Source of the DNA: Arenicola marina
Taxonomy: Eukaryota; Annelida; Polychaeta; Arenicolidae
NCBI GenBank assembly: GCA_964019135.1
Contig: OZ025263.1
Location: forward strand, 36,062,133-36,126,132
Length of the DNA stretch: 64,000 bases
Direction of reading: 5' to 3'
A program made the translations under genes and the position numbers. Positions 11,801 through 24,101 of this stretch are shown here, piece by piece (the stretch's first letter is position 1; each line of letters opens with the position of its first letter). A model generated the notes under the pieces. That model saw only the letters and a program-made list of their open reading frames with translations, searched no databases and was not told the origin of the DNA.

Positions 11801-14800
11801 CAGTGACAGATCATGGCCGGCCTGTGGCTCTCACCAACACCCAGTGACACATCATGGCCGGACTGTGGCTCTCACCGACACCCAGCGACAGATCATGGCC
11901 GGACTGTGACTCTCACCAACACCCAGTGACAGATCATGGCCGGACTGTTGCTCTCACCGACACCCAGTGACAGATCATGGCCGGACTGTGACTCTCACCG
12001 ACACCCAGTGACAGATCATGGCCGGACCGTGACTCTCACCGACACCCAGTGACATATCATGGCCGGACTGTGACTCTCACCGACACCCAGTGACAGATCA
12101 TGGCCGGACTGTGGCTCTCACCGACACCCAGTGACAGATCATGGCCGGACTGTGACTCTCACCGACACCCAGTGACAGATCATGGCCGGACTGTGACTCT
12201 CACCGACACCCAGTGACAGATCATGGCCGGACTGTGGCTCTCACCGACACCCAGTGACAGATCATGGCCGGACTGTGATTCTCACCAACACCCAGTGACA
12301 GATCATGGCCGGACTGTGACTCTCACCGACACCCAGTGAGAGATCATGGCCGGACTGTGGCTCTCACCGACACCCAGTGACAGATCATGGCCGGACTGTG
12401 GCTCTCACCAACACCCAGTGACAGATCATGGCCGGCCTGTGGCTCTCACCGCCACCCAGTGACAAATCATGGCCGGACTGTGGCTCTCACCGACACCCAG
12501 TGACAGATCATGGCCGGACTGTGACTCTCACCGACACCCAGTGACAGATCATGGCCGAACTGTGGCTCTCACCGACACCCAGTGACAGATCATGGCCGGC
12601 CTGTGGCTCTCACCAACACCCAGTGACACATCATGGCCGGACTGTGGCTCTCACCGACACCCAGCGACAGATCATGGCCGGACTGTGACTCTCACCGACA
12701 CCCAGTGACAGATCATGGCCGGCCTGTGGCTCTCACCGACACCCAGTGACATATCATGGCCGGACTGTGGCTCTCACCGACACCCAGTGACAGATCATGG
12801 CCGGACTGTGACTCTCACCGACACCCAGTGACAGATCATGGCCGGACTGTGGCTCTCACCGACACCCAGTGACAGATCATGGCCGGCCTGTGGCTCTCAC
12901 CGACACCCAGTGACAGATCATGGCCGGACTGTGGCTCTCACCAACACCCAGTGACAGATCATGGCCGGACTGTGACTCTCACCGACACCCAGTGACTGAT
13001 CATGGCCGGACTGTGGCTCTCACCGACACCCAGTGACAGATCATGGCCGGACTGTGGCTCTCACCGACACCCAGTGACAGATCATGGCCGGCCTGTGGCT
13101 CTCACCGACACCCAGTGACAGATCATGGCCGGACTGTGGCTCTCACCAACACCCAGTGACAGATCATGGCCGGACTGTGACTCTCACCGACACCCAGTGA
13201 CTGATCATGGCCGGACTGTGGCTCTCACCGACACCCAGTGACAGATCATGGCCGGACTGTGACTCTCACCGACACCCAGTGACAGATCATGGCCGGACTG
13301 TGACTCTCACCGACACCCAGTGACAGATCATGGCCGGACTGTGACTCTCACCGACACCCAGTGACAGATCATGGCCGGACTGTGGCGCTTACCGACACCC
13401 AGTGACAGATCATGGCCCTACAGTGGCTCTCACCGACACCCAGTGACAGATCATGGCCGGTCTGTGGCTCTCACCGCCACCCAGTGACATATAATGGCCT
13501 GACTGTGGCTCTCACCGACACCCAGTGACAGATCATGGCCGGACTGTGACTCTCACCGACACTCAGTGACAGATCATCGCCGGACTGTGGCTCTCACCGA
13601 CACCCAGTGACAGATCATGGCCGGCCTGTGGCTCTCACCAACACCCAGTGACACATCATGGCCGGACTGTGGCTCTCACCGACACCCAGCGACAGATCAT
13701 GGCCGGACTGTGACTCTCACCAACACCCAGTGACAGATCATGGCCGGACTGTGGCTCTCACCGACACCCAGTGACAGATCATGGCCGGACTGTGACTCTC
13801 ACCGACACCCAGTGACAGATCATGGCCGGACTGTGACTCTCACCGACACCCAGTGACAGATCATGGCCGGCCTGTGGCTCTCACCAACACCCAGTGACAC
13901 ATCATGGCCGGACTGTGGCTCTCACCGACACCCAGCGACACATCATGGCCGGACTGTGGCTCTCACCGACACCCAGCGACAGATCATGGCCGGACTGTGA
14001 CTCTCACCAACACCCAGTGACAGATCATGGCCGGACTGTGGCTCTCACCGACACCCAGTGACAGATCATGGCCGGACTGTGACTCTCACCGACACCCAGT
14101 GACAGATCATGGCCGGACTGTGACTCTCACCGACACCCAGTGACAGATCATGGCCGGCCTGTGGCTCTCACCAACACCCAGTGACACATCATGGCCGGAC
14201 TGTGGCTCTCACCGACACCCAGCGACAGATCATGGCCGGACTGTGGCTCTCACCGACACCTAGTGACAGATCATGGCCGGACTGTGACTCTCACCGACAC
14301 CCAGTGACAGATCATGGCCGGACTGTGGCTCTCACCGACACCCAGTGACAGATCATGGCCGGACTGTGGCTCTCACCAACCCCCAGTGACAGGTCATGGC
14401 CGGACTGTGACTCTCACCGACACCCAGTGACAGATCATGGCCGGCCTGTGGCTCTCACCGCCACCCAGTGACATATCATGGCCGGACTGTGGCTCTCACC
14501 GACACCCAGTGACAGATCATGGCCGGACTGTGACTCTCACCGACACCCAGTGACAGATCATGGCCGGACTGTGGCTCTCACCGACACCCAGTGACAGTTC
14601 ATGGCCGGCCTGTGGCTCTCACCGACACCCAGTGACAGATCATGGCCGGACTGTGGCTCTCACCGACACCCAGTGACAGATCATGGCCGGCCTGTGGCTC
14701 TCACCGACACCCAGTGACAGATCATGGCCGGACTGTGGCTCTCACCAACACCCAGTGACACATCATGGCCGCACTGTGGCTCTCACCGACACCCAGTGAC

Positions 14801-16777
14801 AGATCATGGCCGGACTGTGACTCTCACCGACACCCAGTGACAGATCATGGCCGGACTGTGGCTCTCACCGACACCCAGTGACAGATCATGGCCGGACTGT
14901 GGCTCTCACCGACACCCAGTGACAGATCATGGCCGGACTGTGGCTCTCACCGACACCCAGTGACAGATCATGGCCGGACTGTGACTCTCACCGACACCCA
15001 GTGACAGATCATGGCCGGACTGTGGCTCTCACCGACACCCAGTGACAGATCATGGCCGGACTGTGACTCTCACCGACACCCAGTGACAGATCATGGCCGG
15101 ACTGTGACTCTCACCGACACCCAGTGACAGATCATGGCCGGACTGTGACTCTCACCAACACCCAGTGACAGATCATGGCCGGACTGTGACTCTCACCGAC
15201 ACCCAGTGACAGATCATGGCCGGACTGTGGCGCTTACCGACACCCAGTGACAGATCATGGCCGGACAGTGGCTCTCACCGACACCCAGTGACAGATCATG
15301 GCCGGTCTGTGGCTCTCACCGCCACCCAGTGACATATAATGGCCTGACTGTGGCTCTCACCGACACCCAGTGACAGATCATGGCCGGACTGTGACTCTCA
15401 CCGACACTCAGTGACAGATCATCGCCGGACTGTGGCTCTCACCGACACCCAGTGACAGATCATGGCCGGCCTGTGGCTCTCACCAACACCCAGTGACACA
15501 TCATGGCCGGACTGTGGCTCTCACCGACACCCAGCGACAGATCATGGCCGGACTGTGACTCTCACCAACACCCAGTGACAGATCATGGCCGGACTGTGAC
15601 TCTCACCGACACCCAGTGACAGATCATGGCCGGACTGTGACTCTCACCGACACCCAGTGACATATCATGGCCGGACTGTGACTTTCACCGACACCCAGTG
15701 ACAGATCATGGCCGGACTGTGGCTCTCACCGACACCCAGTGACAGATCATGGCCGGACTGTGACTCTCACCGACACCCAGTGACAGATCATGGCCGGACT
15801 GTGGCTCTCACCGACACCCAGTGACAGATCATGGCCGGACTGTGATTCTCACCAACACCCAGTGACAGATCATGGCCGGACTGTGACTCTCACCGACACC
15901 CAGTGAGAGATCATGGCCGGACTGTGGCTCTCACCGACACCCAGTGACAGATCATGGCCGGACTGTGGCTCTCACCAACACCCAGTGACAGATCATGGCC
16001 GGCCTGTGGCTCTCACCGCCACCCAGTGACAAATCATGGCCGGACTGTGGCTCTCACCGACACCCAGTGACAGATCATGGCCGGACTGTGACTCTCACCG
16101 ACACCCAGTGACAGATCATGGCCGAACTATGGCTCTCGCCGACACCCAGTGACAGATCATGGCCGGCCTGTGGCTCTCACCAACACCCAGTGACACATCA
16201 TGGCCGGACTGTGGCTCTCACCGACACCCAGCGACAGATCATGGCCGGACTGTGACTCTCACCGACACCCAGTGACAGATCATGGCCGGCCTGTGGCTCT
16301 CACCGCCACCCAGTGACATATCATGGCCGGACTGTGGCTCTCACCGACACCCAGTGACAGATCATGGCCGGACTGTGACTCTCACCGACACCCAGTGACA
16401 GATCATGGCCGGACTGTGGCTCTCACCGACACCCAGTGACAGATCATGGCCGGCCTGTGGCTCTCACCGACACCCAGTGACAGATCATGGCCGGACTGTG
16501 GCTCTCACCAACACCCAGTGACACATCATGGCCGCACTGTGGCTCTCACCGACACCCAGTGACAGATCATGGCCGGACTGTGACTCTCACCGACACCCAG
16601 TGACTGATCATGGCCGGACTGTGGCTCTCACCGACACCCAGTGACAGATCATGGCCGGACTGTGGCTCTCACCGACACCCAGTGACAGATCATGGCCGGA
16701 CTGTGGCTCTCACCGACACCCAGTGACACATCATGGCCGGACTGTGGCTTTTACCGATAACCAGCCACAGATCATGG
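8886..16777. repeat. 41-bp satellite array with higher-order structure
   Basis: About 192 copies of a 41-bp unit with words ACCCAGTGACAGATCATGG and CCGGACTGTGACTCTCACCG. Common variants are TGTGGCT for TGTGACT, CCAACACCC or CCGCCACCC for CCGACACCC, and GACACATC or GACATATC for GACAGATC. The unit contains stops, so no frame of 60 codons or more lies wholly inside. Rare variants recur at exact multiples of 41: GCGCTTACCG at 11581, 13385 and 15230 (44 and 45 units apart), and GTGACAGTTC at 10942 and 14591 (89 units). The array ends in decayed copies near 16750-16777. Confidence 0.96.
10490..16550. repeat. Large internal duplication of the 41-bp array
   Basis: The order of variant monomers from roughly 10.5 to 12.9 kb is repeated from roughly 14.15 to 16.5 kb. 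The offset is 3,649 bp (89 units) at 10942/14591 and at 11581/15230. Further right it is 3,567 bp (87 units), shown by GACAAATCATGG at 12461 and 16028. A related partial copy sits between them around 13385. This pattern fits unequal exchange of many-unit blocks. Edges are approximate. Confidence 0.8.
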
Positions 16778-16969
16778 TCATGAATTTGCCAGCTTCTGTC
16801 TGGACGAACTATTGTCTATTTGCATCACAGATACAAGCCAAGCAGTTTTTGTATGTGAAATTCTGACAGGCCTTCCGTCCTTGTCACGAAAAACATGATC
16901 TTTCGCATGAAATAGGAAAACTGCTTCTATTTGCGCCAGTTCACTTTCATTGCCTCCCGCGATCGCCAT
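16778..16969 (-). CDS. Hypothetical small ORF, 63 aa, possible gene fragment
   Basis: A minus-strand frame starting at an ATG in a strong context (GCGATGG) and ending at a TGA at the edge of the 41-bp array. The product begins MAIAGGNESELAQ and has a mixed, globular-looking composition (a FLFHAKDHVFRDKDGRPVR stretch), unlike the repeat-derived frames around it. I do not recognise a family, and there is no signal peptide or membrane segment. It could be a first exon, a remnant of a gene broken up by satellite growth, or chance. There is no supporting neighbour. Confidence 0.2.
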   Translation of the reverse strand: MAIAGGNESELAQIEAVFLFHAKDHVFRDKDGRPVRISHTKTAWLVSVMQIDNSSSRQKLANS

Positions 16970-17110
16970 CGCCAACACAAGACGCTCCGCCAAGCCGCCG
17001 GGCCATTATAAAACTCCCCATGGTCATGATCAATTTCAAATTTTTCAGTCGAGCTGAAATCATGTGGAATAAGTACCATCAAGAGAGCAGGCACACTAGG
17101 CGAATGTGGG
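16778..17110. other. Unique spacer between satellites
   Basis: About 330 bp of non-tandem sequence between the 41-bp array and a small 32-bp repeat. Its only notable content is a 63-codon minus-strand frame (16778-16969). Confidence 0.6.
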
Positions 17111-17238
17111 CATTTAGCGTTTACTCAACCCGCGGGTCCGGGCAGTTAGCGTTTACTCAACCCGAGAATGCCGGCAGTTAGCGTTTATTCAACCCGAGAA
17201 TGCCGGCAGTTAGCGTTTATTCAACCCGAGAGTGTGAG
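17111..17238. repeat. 32-bp repeat, four copies
   Basis: Four units starting at 17111, 17143, 17175 and 17207, sharing TTAGCGTTTACTCAACCCG and GAATGCCGGCAG. They lie directly before the 30-bp satellite and are unrelated to it in sequence. The first unit is the most diverged. Confidence 0.9.
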
Positions 17239-17240
17239 CA

Positions 17241-20200
17241 GTCGGCGGGGGGAGCCAGATATACGGGACAGTGGGCGGGGTAAGCCAGATACACGGGACA
17301 GTGGGCGGGGTAAGCCAGATACACGGCACAGTGGGCGGGGTAAGCCAGATACACGGCACAGTGGGCGGGGTAAGCCTGATACACGGCACAGTGGGCGGGG
17401 TAAGCCAGACACACGGCATAGTGGGCGGGGTAAGCCAGATACACGGGACAGTGGGCGGGGTAAGCCAGACACACGGCACAGTGGGCGGGGTAAGCCAGAT
17501 ACACGGCACAGTGGGCGGGGTAAGCCAGATACACGGCACAGTGGGCGGGGTAAGCCTGATACACGGCACAGTGGGCGGGGTAAGCCAGATACATGGCACA
17601 GTGGGCGGGGTAAGCCAGATACACGGCACAGTGGGCGGGCTAAGCCAGATACACGGCACAGTGGGCGAGGTAAGCCAGACACACAGCACAGTGGGCGGGG
17701 TAAGCCAGATACACGGCACAGTGGGCGGGGTAAGCCAGATACACGGCACAGTGGGCGGGGTAAGCCTGATACACGGCACAGTGGGCGGGGTAAGCCAGAC
17801 ACACGGCATAGTGGGCGGGGTAAGCCAGATACACGGCACAGTGGGCGGGGTAAGCCAGATACACGGCACAGTGGGCGGGGTAAGCCAGATACACGGCACA
17901 GTGGGCGGGGTAAGCCTGATACACGGCACAGTGGGCGGGGTAAGCCAGATACACGGCACAGTGGGCGGGGTAAGCCAGATACACGGCACAGTGGGCGGGG
18001 TAAGCCAGATACACGGCACAGCGGGCGGGGTAAGCCAGATACACGGGACAGTGGGCGGGGTAAGCCAGATACACGGCACAGTGGGCGGGGTAAGCCAGAT
18101 ACACGGGACAGTGGGCGGGGTAAGCCAGATACACGGGACAGTGGGCGGGGTAAGCCAGATACACGGCACAGTGGGCGGGGTAAGCCAGATACACGGCACA
18201 GTGGGCGGGGTAAGCCAGATACACGCCACAGTGGGCGGGGTAAGCCAGATACACGGCACAGTGGGCGGGGTAAGCCAGATACACGGCACAGTGGGCGGGC
18301 TAAGCCAGATGCACGGCACAGTGGGCGAGGTAAGCCAGACACACGGCACAGTGGGCGGGGTAAGCCAGATACACGGCACAGTGGGCGGGGTAAGCCAGAT
18401 ACATGGCACAGCGGGCGGGGTAAGCCTGATACACGGCACAGTGGGCGGGGTAAGCCTGATACACGGCACAGTGGGCGGGGTAAGCCAGACACACGGCACA
18501 GTGGGCGGGGTAAGCCAGACACACGGCACAGTGGGCGGGGTAGGCCAGATACACGGCACAGTGGGCGGGGTAAGCCAGATACACGGCACAGTGGGCGGGG
18601 TAAGCCAGACACACGGCATAGTGGGCGGGGTAAGCCAGATACACGGCATAGTGGGCGGGGTAAGCCAGACAAACGGCATAGTGGGCGGGGTAAGCCAGAT
18701 ACACGGCACAGTGGGCTGGGTAAGCCAGACACACGGCATAGTGGGCGGGGTAAGCCAGATACACGGCATAGTGGGCGGGGTAAGCCAGATACACGGATCA
18801 GTGGGCGGGGTAAGCCAGACACACGGCACAGTGGGCGGGGTAAGCCAGATACACGGCACAGTGGGCGGGGTAAGCCAGATACACGACACAGTGGGCGGGG
18901 TAAGCCAGATACAGGGCACAGTGGGCGGGGTAAGCCAGATACACGGCACAGCGGGCGGGGTAAGCCAGATACACGGATCAGTGGGCGGGGTAAGCCAGAC
19001 ACACGGCATAGTGGGCGGGGTAAGCCAGATACACGGATCAGTCGGCGGGGTAAGCCAGATACACGGCACAGTGGGCGGGGTAAGCCAGATACACGGATCA
19101 GTGGGCGGGGTAAGCCAGACACACGGCACAGTGGGCGGGGTAAGCCAGATACACGGCACAGTGGGCGGGGTAAGCCAGATACACGGCACAGTGGGCGGGG
19201 TAAGCCAGATACACCGCACAGTGGGCGGGGTAAGCCAGATACACGGCACAGTGGGCGGGGTAAGCCAGATACACGGCACAGTGGGCGGGGTAAGCCAGAC
19301 ACACGGCATAGTGGGCGGGGTAAGCCAGATACACGGATCAGTCGGCGGGGTAAGCCAGATACACGGCACAGTGGGCGGGGTAAGCCAGATACACGGCACA
19401 GTGGGCGGGGTAAGCCAGATACACGGATCAGTGGGCGGGGTAAGCCAGATACACGGCACAGTGGGCGGGCTAAGCCAGATGCACGGCACAGTGGGCGGGG
19501 TAAGCCAGACACACGGCACAGTGGGCGGGGTAAGCCAGATACACGGCACAGTGGGCGGGGTAAGCCAGATACACGGCACAGTGGGCGGGGTAAGCCTGAT
19601 ACACGGCACAGTGGGCGGGGTAAGCCAGACACACGGCACAGTGGGCGGGGTAAGCCAGATACACGGCACAGCGGGCGGGGTAAGCCTGATACACGGCACA
19701 GTGGGCGGGGTAAGCCAGACACACGGCACAGTGGGCGGGGTAAGCCAGATACACGGCACAGTGGGCGGGGTAAGCCAGATACACGGCACAGTGGGCGGGG
19801 TAAGCCAGACACACGGCACAGTGGGCGGGGTAAGCCAGATACACGGCACAGTGGGCGGGGTAAGCCAGATACACGGCACAGTGGGCGGGCTAAGCCAGAT
19901 GCACGGCACAGTGGGCGAGGTAAGCCAGACACACGGCACAGTGGGCGGGGTAAGCCAGATACACGGCACAGTGGGCGGGGTAAGCCAGATACACGGCACA
20001 GCGCGCGGGGTAAGCCTGATACACGGCACAGTGGGCGGGGTAAGCCTGATACACGGCACAGTGGGCGGGGTAAGCCAGACACACGGCACAGTGGGCGGGG
20101 TAAGCCAGATACACGGCACAGTGGGCGGGGTAAGCCAGATACACGGCACAGTGGGCGGGGTAAGCATGATACACGGCACAGTGGGCGGGGTAAGCCAGAC

Positions 20201-23200
20201 ACACGGCACAGTGGGCGGGGTAAGCCAGATACACGGCACAGTGGGCGGGGTAAGCCAGATACACGGCCCAGTGGGCGGGGTAAGCCTGATACACGGCACA
20301 GTGGGCGGGGTAAGCCTGATACACGGCACAATGGGCGGGGTAAGCCTGATACACGGCACAGTGGGCGGGGTAAGCCAGACACACGGCACAGTGGGCGGGG
20401 TAAGCCAGATACATGGCACAGCGGGCGGGGTAAGCCTGATACACGGCACAGTGGGCGGGGTAAGCCTGATACACGGCACAGTGGGCGGGGTAAGCCAGAC
20501 ACACGGCACAGTGGGCGGGGTAAGCCAGACACACGGCATAGTGGGCGGGGTAAGCCAGATACACGGCACAGTGGGCGGGGTAAGCCAGACACACGGCATA
20601 GTGGGCGGGGTAAGCCAGATACACGGCATAGTGGGCGGGATAAGCCAGATACACGGATCAGTGGGCGGGGTAAGCCAGACACACGGCACAGTGGGCGGGG
20701 TAAGCCAGATACACGGCACAGTGGGCGGGGTAAGGCAGATACACGGCACAGTGTGCGGGGTAAGCCAGATACATGGCACAGCGGGCGGGGTAAGCCAGAT
20801 ACACGGATCAGTTAGCGGGGTAAGCCAGATACACGGCACAGTGGGCGGGGTAAGCCAGATACACGGCACAGTGGGCGGGGTAAGCCAGATACACCGCACA
20901 GTGGGCGGGGTAAGCCAGATACACGGCACAGTGGGCGGGGTAAGCCAGATACACCGCACAGTGGGCGGGGTAAGCCAGATACACGGCACAGTGGGCGGGG
21001 TAAGCCAGATACACGGATCAGTGGGCGGGGTAAGCCAGACACACGGCATAGTGGGCGGGGTAAACCAGATACACGGATCAGTCGGCGGGGTAAGCCAGAT
21101 ACACGGCACAGTGGGCGGGGTAAGCCAGATACACGGCACAGTGGGCGGGGTAAGCCAGATACACGGATCAGTCGGCGGGGTAAGCCAGATACACGGCACA
21201 GTGGGCGGGCTAAGCCAGATGCACGGCACAGTGGGCGAGGTAAGCCAGACACACGGCACAGTGGGCGGGGTAAGCCAGATACACGGCACAGTGGGCGGGG
21301 TAAGCCAGATACACGGCACAGCGCGCGGGGTAAGCCTGATACACGGCACAGTGGGCGGGGTAAGCCTGATACACGGCACAGTGGGCGGGGTAAGCCAGAC
21401 ACACGGCACAGTGGGCGGGGTAAGCCAGATACACGGCACAGCGGGCGGGGTAAGCCTGATACACGGCACAGTGGGCGGGGTAAGCCAGACACACGGCACA
21501 GTGAGCGGGGTAAGCCAGATACACGGCACATTGGGCGGGGTAAGCCAGATACACGGCACAGTGGGCGGGCTAAGCCAGATGCACGGCACAGTGGGCGGGG
21601 TAAGCCAGATACACGGCACAGTGGGCGGGGTAAGCCAGATACACGGATCAGTCGGCGGGGTAAGCCAGATACACGGCACAGTGGGCGGGGTAAGCCAGAT
21701 ACACGGCACAGTGGGCGGGGTAAGCCAGATACACGGCACAGTGGGCGGGGTAAGCCAGATACACGGCACAGTGGGCGGGGTAAGCCAGATACACGGATCA
21801 GTCGGCGGGGTAAGCCAGATACACGGCACAGTGGGCGGGGTAAGCCAGATACACGGATCAGTGGGCGGGGTAAGCCAGATACACGGGGTAAGCCAGACAC
21901 ACGGCACAGTGGGCGGGGTAAGCCAGATACACGGATCAGTGGGCGGGGTAAGCCAGATACACGGCACAGTGGGCGGGGTAAGCCAGATACACGGCACAGT
22001 GGGCGGGGTAAGCCAGATACACGGCACAGTGGGCGGGGAAGCCAGATACACGGCACAGTGGGCGGGGTAAGCCAGATACACGGATCAGGGGCGGGGTAAG
22101 CCAGATACACGGCACAGTGGACGGGGTAAGCCAGATACACGGCACAGTGGGCGGGGTAAGCCAGATACACGGCACAGTGGGCGGGGTAAGCCAGATACAC
22201 GGCACAGTGGGCGGGGTAAGCCAGATACACGGCACAGTGGGCGGGGTAAGCCAGATACACGCCACAGTGGGCGGGGTAAGCCAGATACACGGGGTAAGCC
22301 AGACACACGGCACAGTGGGCGGGGTAAGCCAGATACACGGATCAGTGGGCGGGGTAAGCCAGATACACGGCACAGTGGGCGGGGTAAGCCAGATACACGG
22401 CACAGTGGGCGGGGTAAGCCAGATACACGGCACAGTGGGCGGGGTAAGCCAGATACACGGCACAGTGGGCGGGGTAAGCCTGATACACGGCACAGTGGTC
22501 GGGGTAAGCCAGATACACGGCACAGTGGGCGGGGTAAGCCAGATACACGGCACAGTGGGCGGGGTAAGCCAGATACACGGATCAGTTAGCGGGGTAAGCC
22601 AGATACACGGCACAGTGGGCGGGGTAAGCCAGATACACGGCACAGTGGTCGGGGTAAGCCAGATACACGGCACAGTGGGCGGGGTAAGCCAGATACACGG
22701 CACAGTGGGCGGGGTAAGCCAGATACACGGATCAGTTAGCGGGGTAAGCCAGATACACGGCACAGTGGGCGAGGTAAGCCAGATACACGGATCAGTGGGC
22801 GGGGTAAGCCAGATACACGGCACAGTGGGCGGGGTAAGCCAGATACACGGATCAGTTAGCGGGGTAAGCCAGATACACGGCACAGTGGGCGGGGTAAGCC
22901 AGATACACGGCACAGTGGGCGGGGTAAGCCAGATACACGGCACAGTGGGCGGGGTAAGCCAGATACACGGATCAGTCGGCGGGGTAAGCCAGATACACGG
23001 CATAGTGGGCGGGGTAAACCAGATACACGGCACAGTGGGCGAGGTAAGCCAGATACACGGCACAGTGGGCGGGGTAAGCCAGATACACGGCATAGTGGGC
23101 GGGGTAAGCCAGATACACGGCACAGTGGGCGAGGTAAGCCAGACACACGGCATAGTGGGCGGGGTAAGCCTGATACACGGCACAGTGGTCGGGGTAAAGC

Positions 23201-23355
23201 CAGATACACGGCACAGTGGCCGAGGTAAGCCAGACACACGGCATAGTGGGCGGGGTAAGCCAGATACACGGATCAGTGAGCGCGGTAAGCCAGATACAGG
23301 GCACAGTGGGCGGGGTAAGCCAGATACACGGCACAGTGGGCGAGGTAAGCCAGAT
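17241..23355. repeat. 30-bp satellite array
   Basis: About 204 copies of a 30-bp unit with words GGGGTAAGCCAGATACACGG and CACAGTGGGCGGGG. From about 17281 to 21870 (about 153 units) every unit is exactly 30 bp. The first length change is an 18-bp unit near 21871-21888, and the same short unit recurs near 22275-22292, about 406 bp on. Variation sits at a few sites (GGCACA, GGATCA, GGCATA, GGGACA; CCAGAT, CCAGAC, CCTGAT). Because 30 is a multiple of three and only one of six frames has a stop per unit (TAA), giant open frames of up to about 1,600 codons appear on both strands; I treat them as artefacts. Confidence 0.97.
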
Positions 23356-23360
23356 TAAGC

Positions 23361-23955
23361 CATGTGCAATGTGCTGTGTGTGGAGTGCAATGTGCTGTGT
23401 GTGGAGTGCAATGTGCTGTGTGTGGAGTGCAATGTGCAATGTGCAGAGAGCATTGTGCAATGTGCAGAGAGCATTGTGCTGTGTGTGGAGTGCAATGTGC
23501 TGTGTGTGGAGTGCAATGTGCTGTGTGCGGAGTGCAATGTGCTGTGTGTGGAGTGCAATGTGCTGTGTGTGGAGTGCAGTGTGCTGTGTGTGGAGTGCAA
23601 TGTGCTGTGTGTGGAGTGCAATGTGCTGTGTGTGGAGTGCAATGTGCTGTGTGTGGAGTGCAATGTGCTGTGTGCGGAGTGCAATGTGCTGTGTGCGGAG
23701 TGCAATGTGCTGTGTGTGGAGTGCAATGTGCTGTTTGTGGAGTTCAATGTGCTGTGTGTGAAGTGCACTCTGCTGTGTGTGGAGTGCAATGTGCAGTGTG
23801 CGGAGTGCAATGTGCTGTGTGTGGAGCGCAATGTGCTGTGTGTGGAGTGCAATGTGCTGTGTGTGGAGTGCAATGTGCTGTGTGTGGAGCGCAATGTGCT
23901 GTGTGTGGAGTGCAATGTGCTGTGTGTGGAGTGCAATGTGCTGTGTGTGGAGTGC
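23361..23955. repeat. 21-bp minisatellite array
   Basis: About 28 copies of a 21-bp unit, GCAATGTGCTGTGTGTGGAG plus T, with a few GCAGAGAGCATT variants near 23435-23480. The period is a multiple of three, which gives long cysteine-rich frames in several phases (NVLCVEC on plus); these are not credible genes. The array ends 8 bp before the target-site duplication of the LINE on its right. Confidence 0.94.
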
Positions 23956-23962
23956 GTTGTCC

Positions 23963-23978
23963 TTACCTCCGTTGGACA
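23963..23978. repeat. LINE target-site duplication, left copy
   Basis: TTACCTCCGTTGGACA, found again as TTACCTCCGTTGAACA at 29728-29743 on the other side of the element (15 of 16 identical). It directly precedes one A and then the 24-nt T run, which is the minus-strand poly(A) tail. Confidence 0.88.
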
Positions 23979-23979
23979 A

Positions 23980-24003
23980 TTTTTTTTTTTTTTTTTTTTT
24001 TTT
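23980..24003 (-). other. LINE poly(A) tail
   Basis: Twenty-four T on the plus strand, that is A24 at the 3' end of the minus-strand element. A single-base homopolymer tail of this length supports recent target-primed reverse transcription of a polyadenylated RNA. Confidence 0.92.
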
Positions 24004-24013
24004 AATATGAAAG

Positions 24014-24019
24014 TTTATT
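24014..24019 (-). terminator. AATAAA polyadenylation signal of the LINE
   Basis: TTTATT on the plus strand reads AATAAA in element sense and lies 10 nt before the A tail, in the 98-nt 3' UTR (24101-24004). The spacing is short but typical for LINE RNAs. Confidence 0.75.
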
Positions 24020-24101
24020 CACAAAGAGAAATATAGTACACGCAGATGGTATAGCACGTTGATGGTACATAAATTATAACTACTATTTTGTGTATGCTAG
24101 A

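Noticed and set aside
17168-22081. Giant open frames of about 1,200-1,600 codons on both strands of the 30-bp satellite (GKPDTRHSGR-, PCIWLTPPTV- and GGVSQIHGTV-type repeats)
   Set aside because: The period is a multiple of three and five of six frames lack a stop in the unit, so open frames are automatic. No non-repeat start domain, signal peptide or flanking exon supports translation.
23362-24036. Cysteine-rich repeat protein across the 21-bp array
   Set aside because: Three overlapping frames are equally open, and each runs into the LINE poly(A) tail (FFFFFFF end).
23980-24101. Processed pseudogene tail
   Set aside because: The A tail and AATAAA belong to the LINE, since the reading frame upstream is ORF2 and the duplications match the LINE ends.
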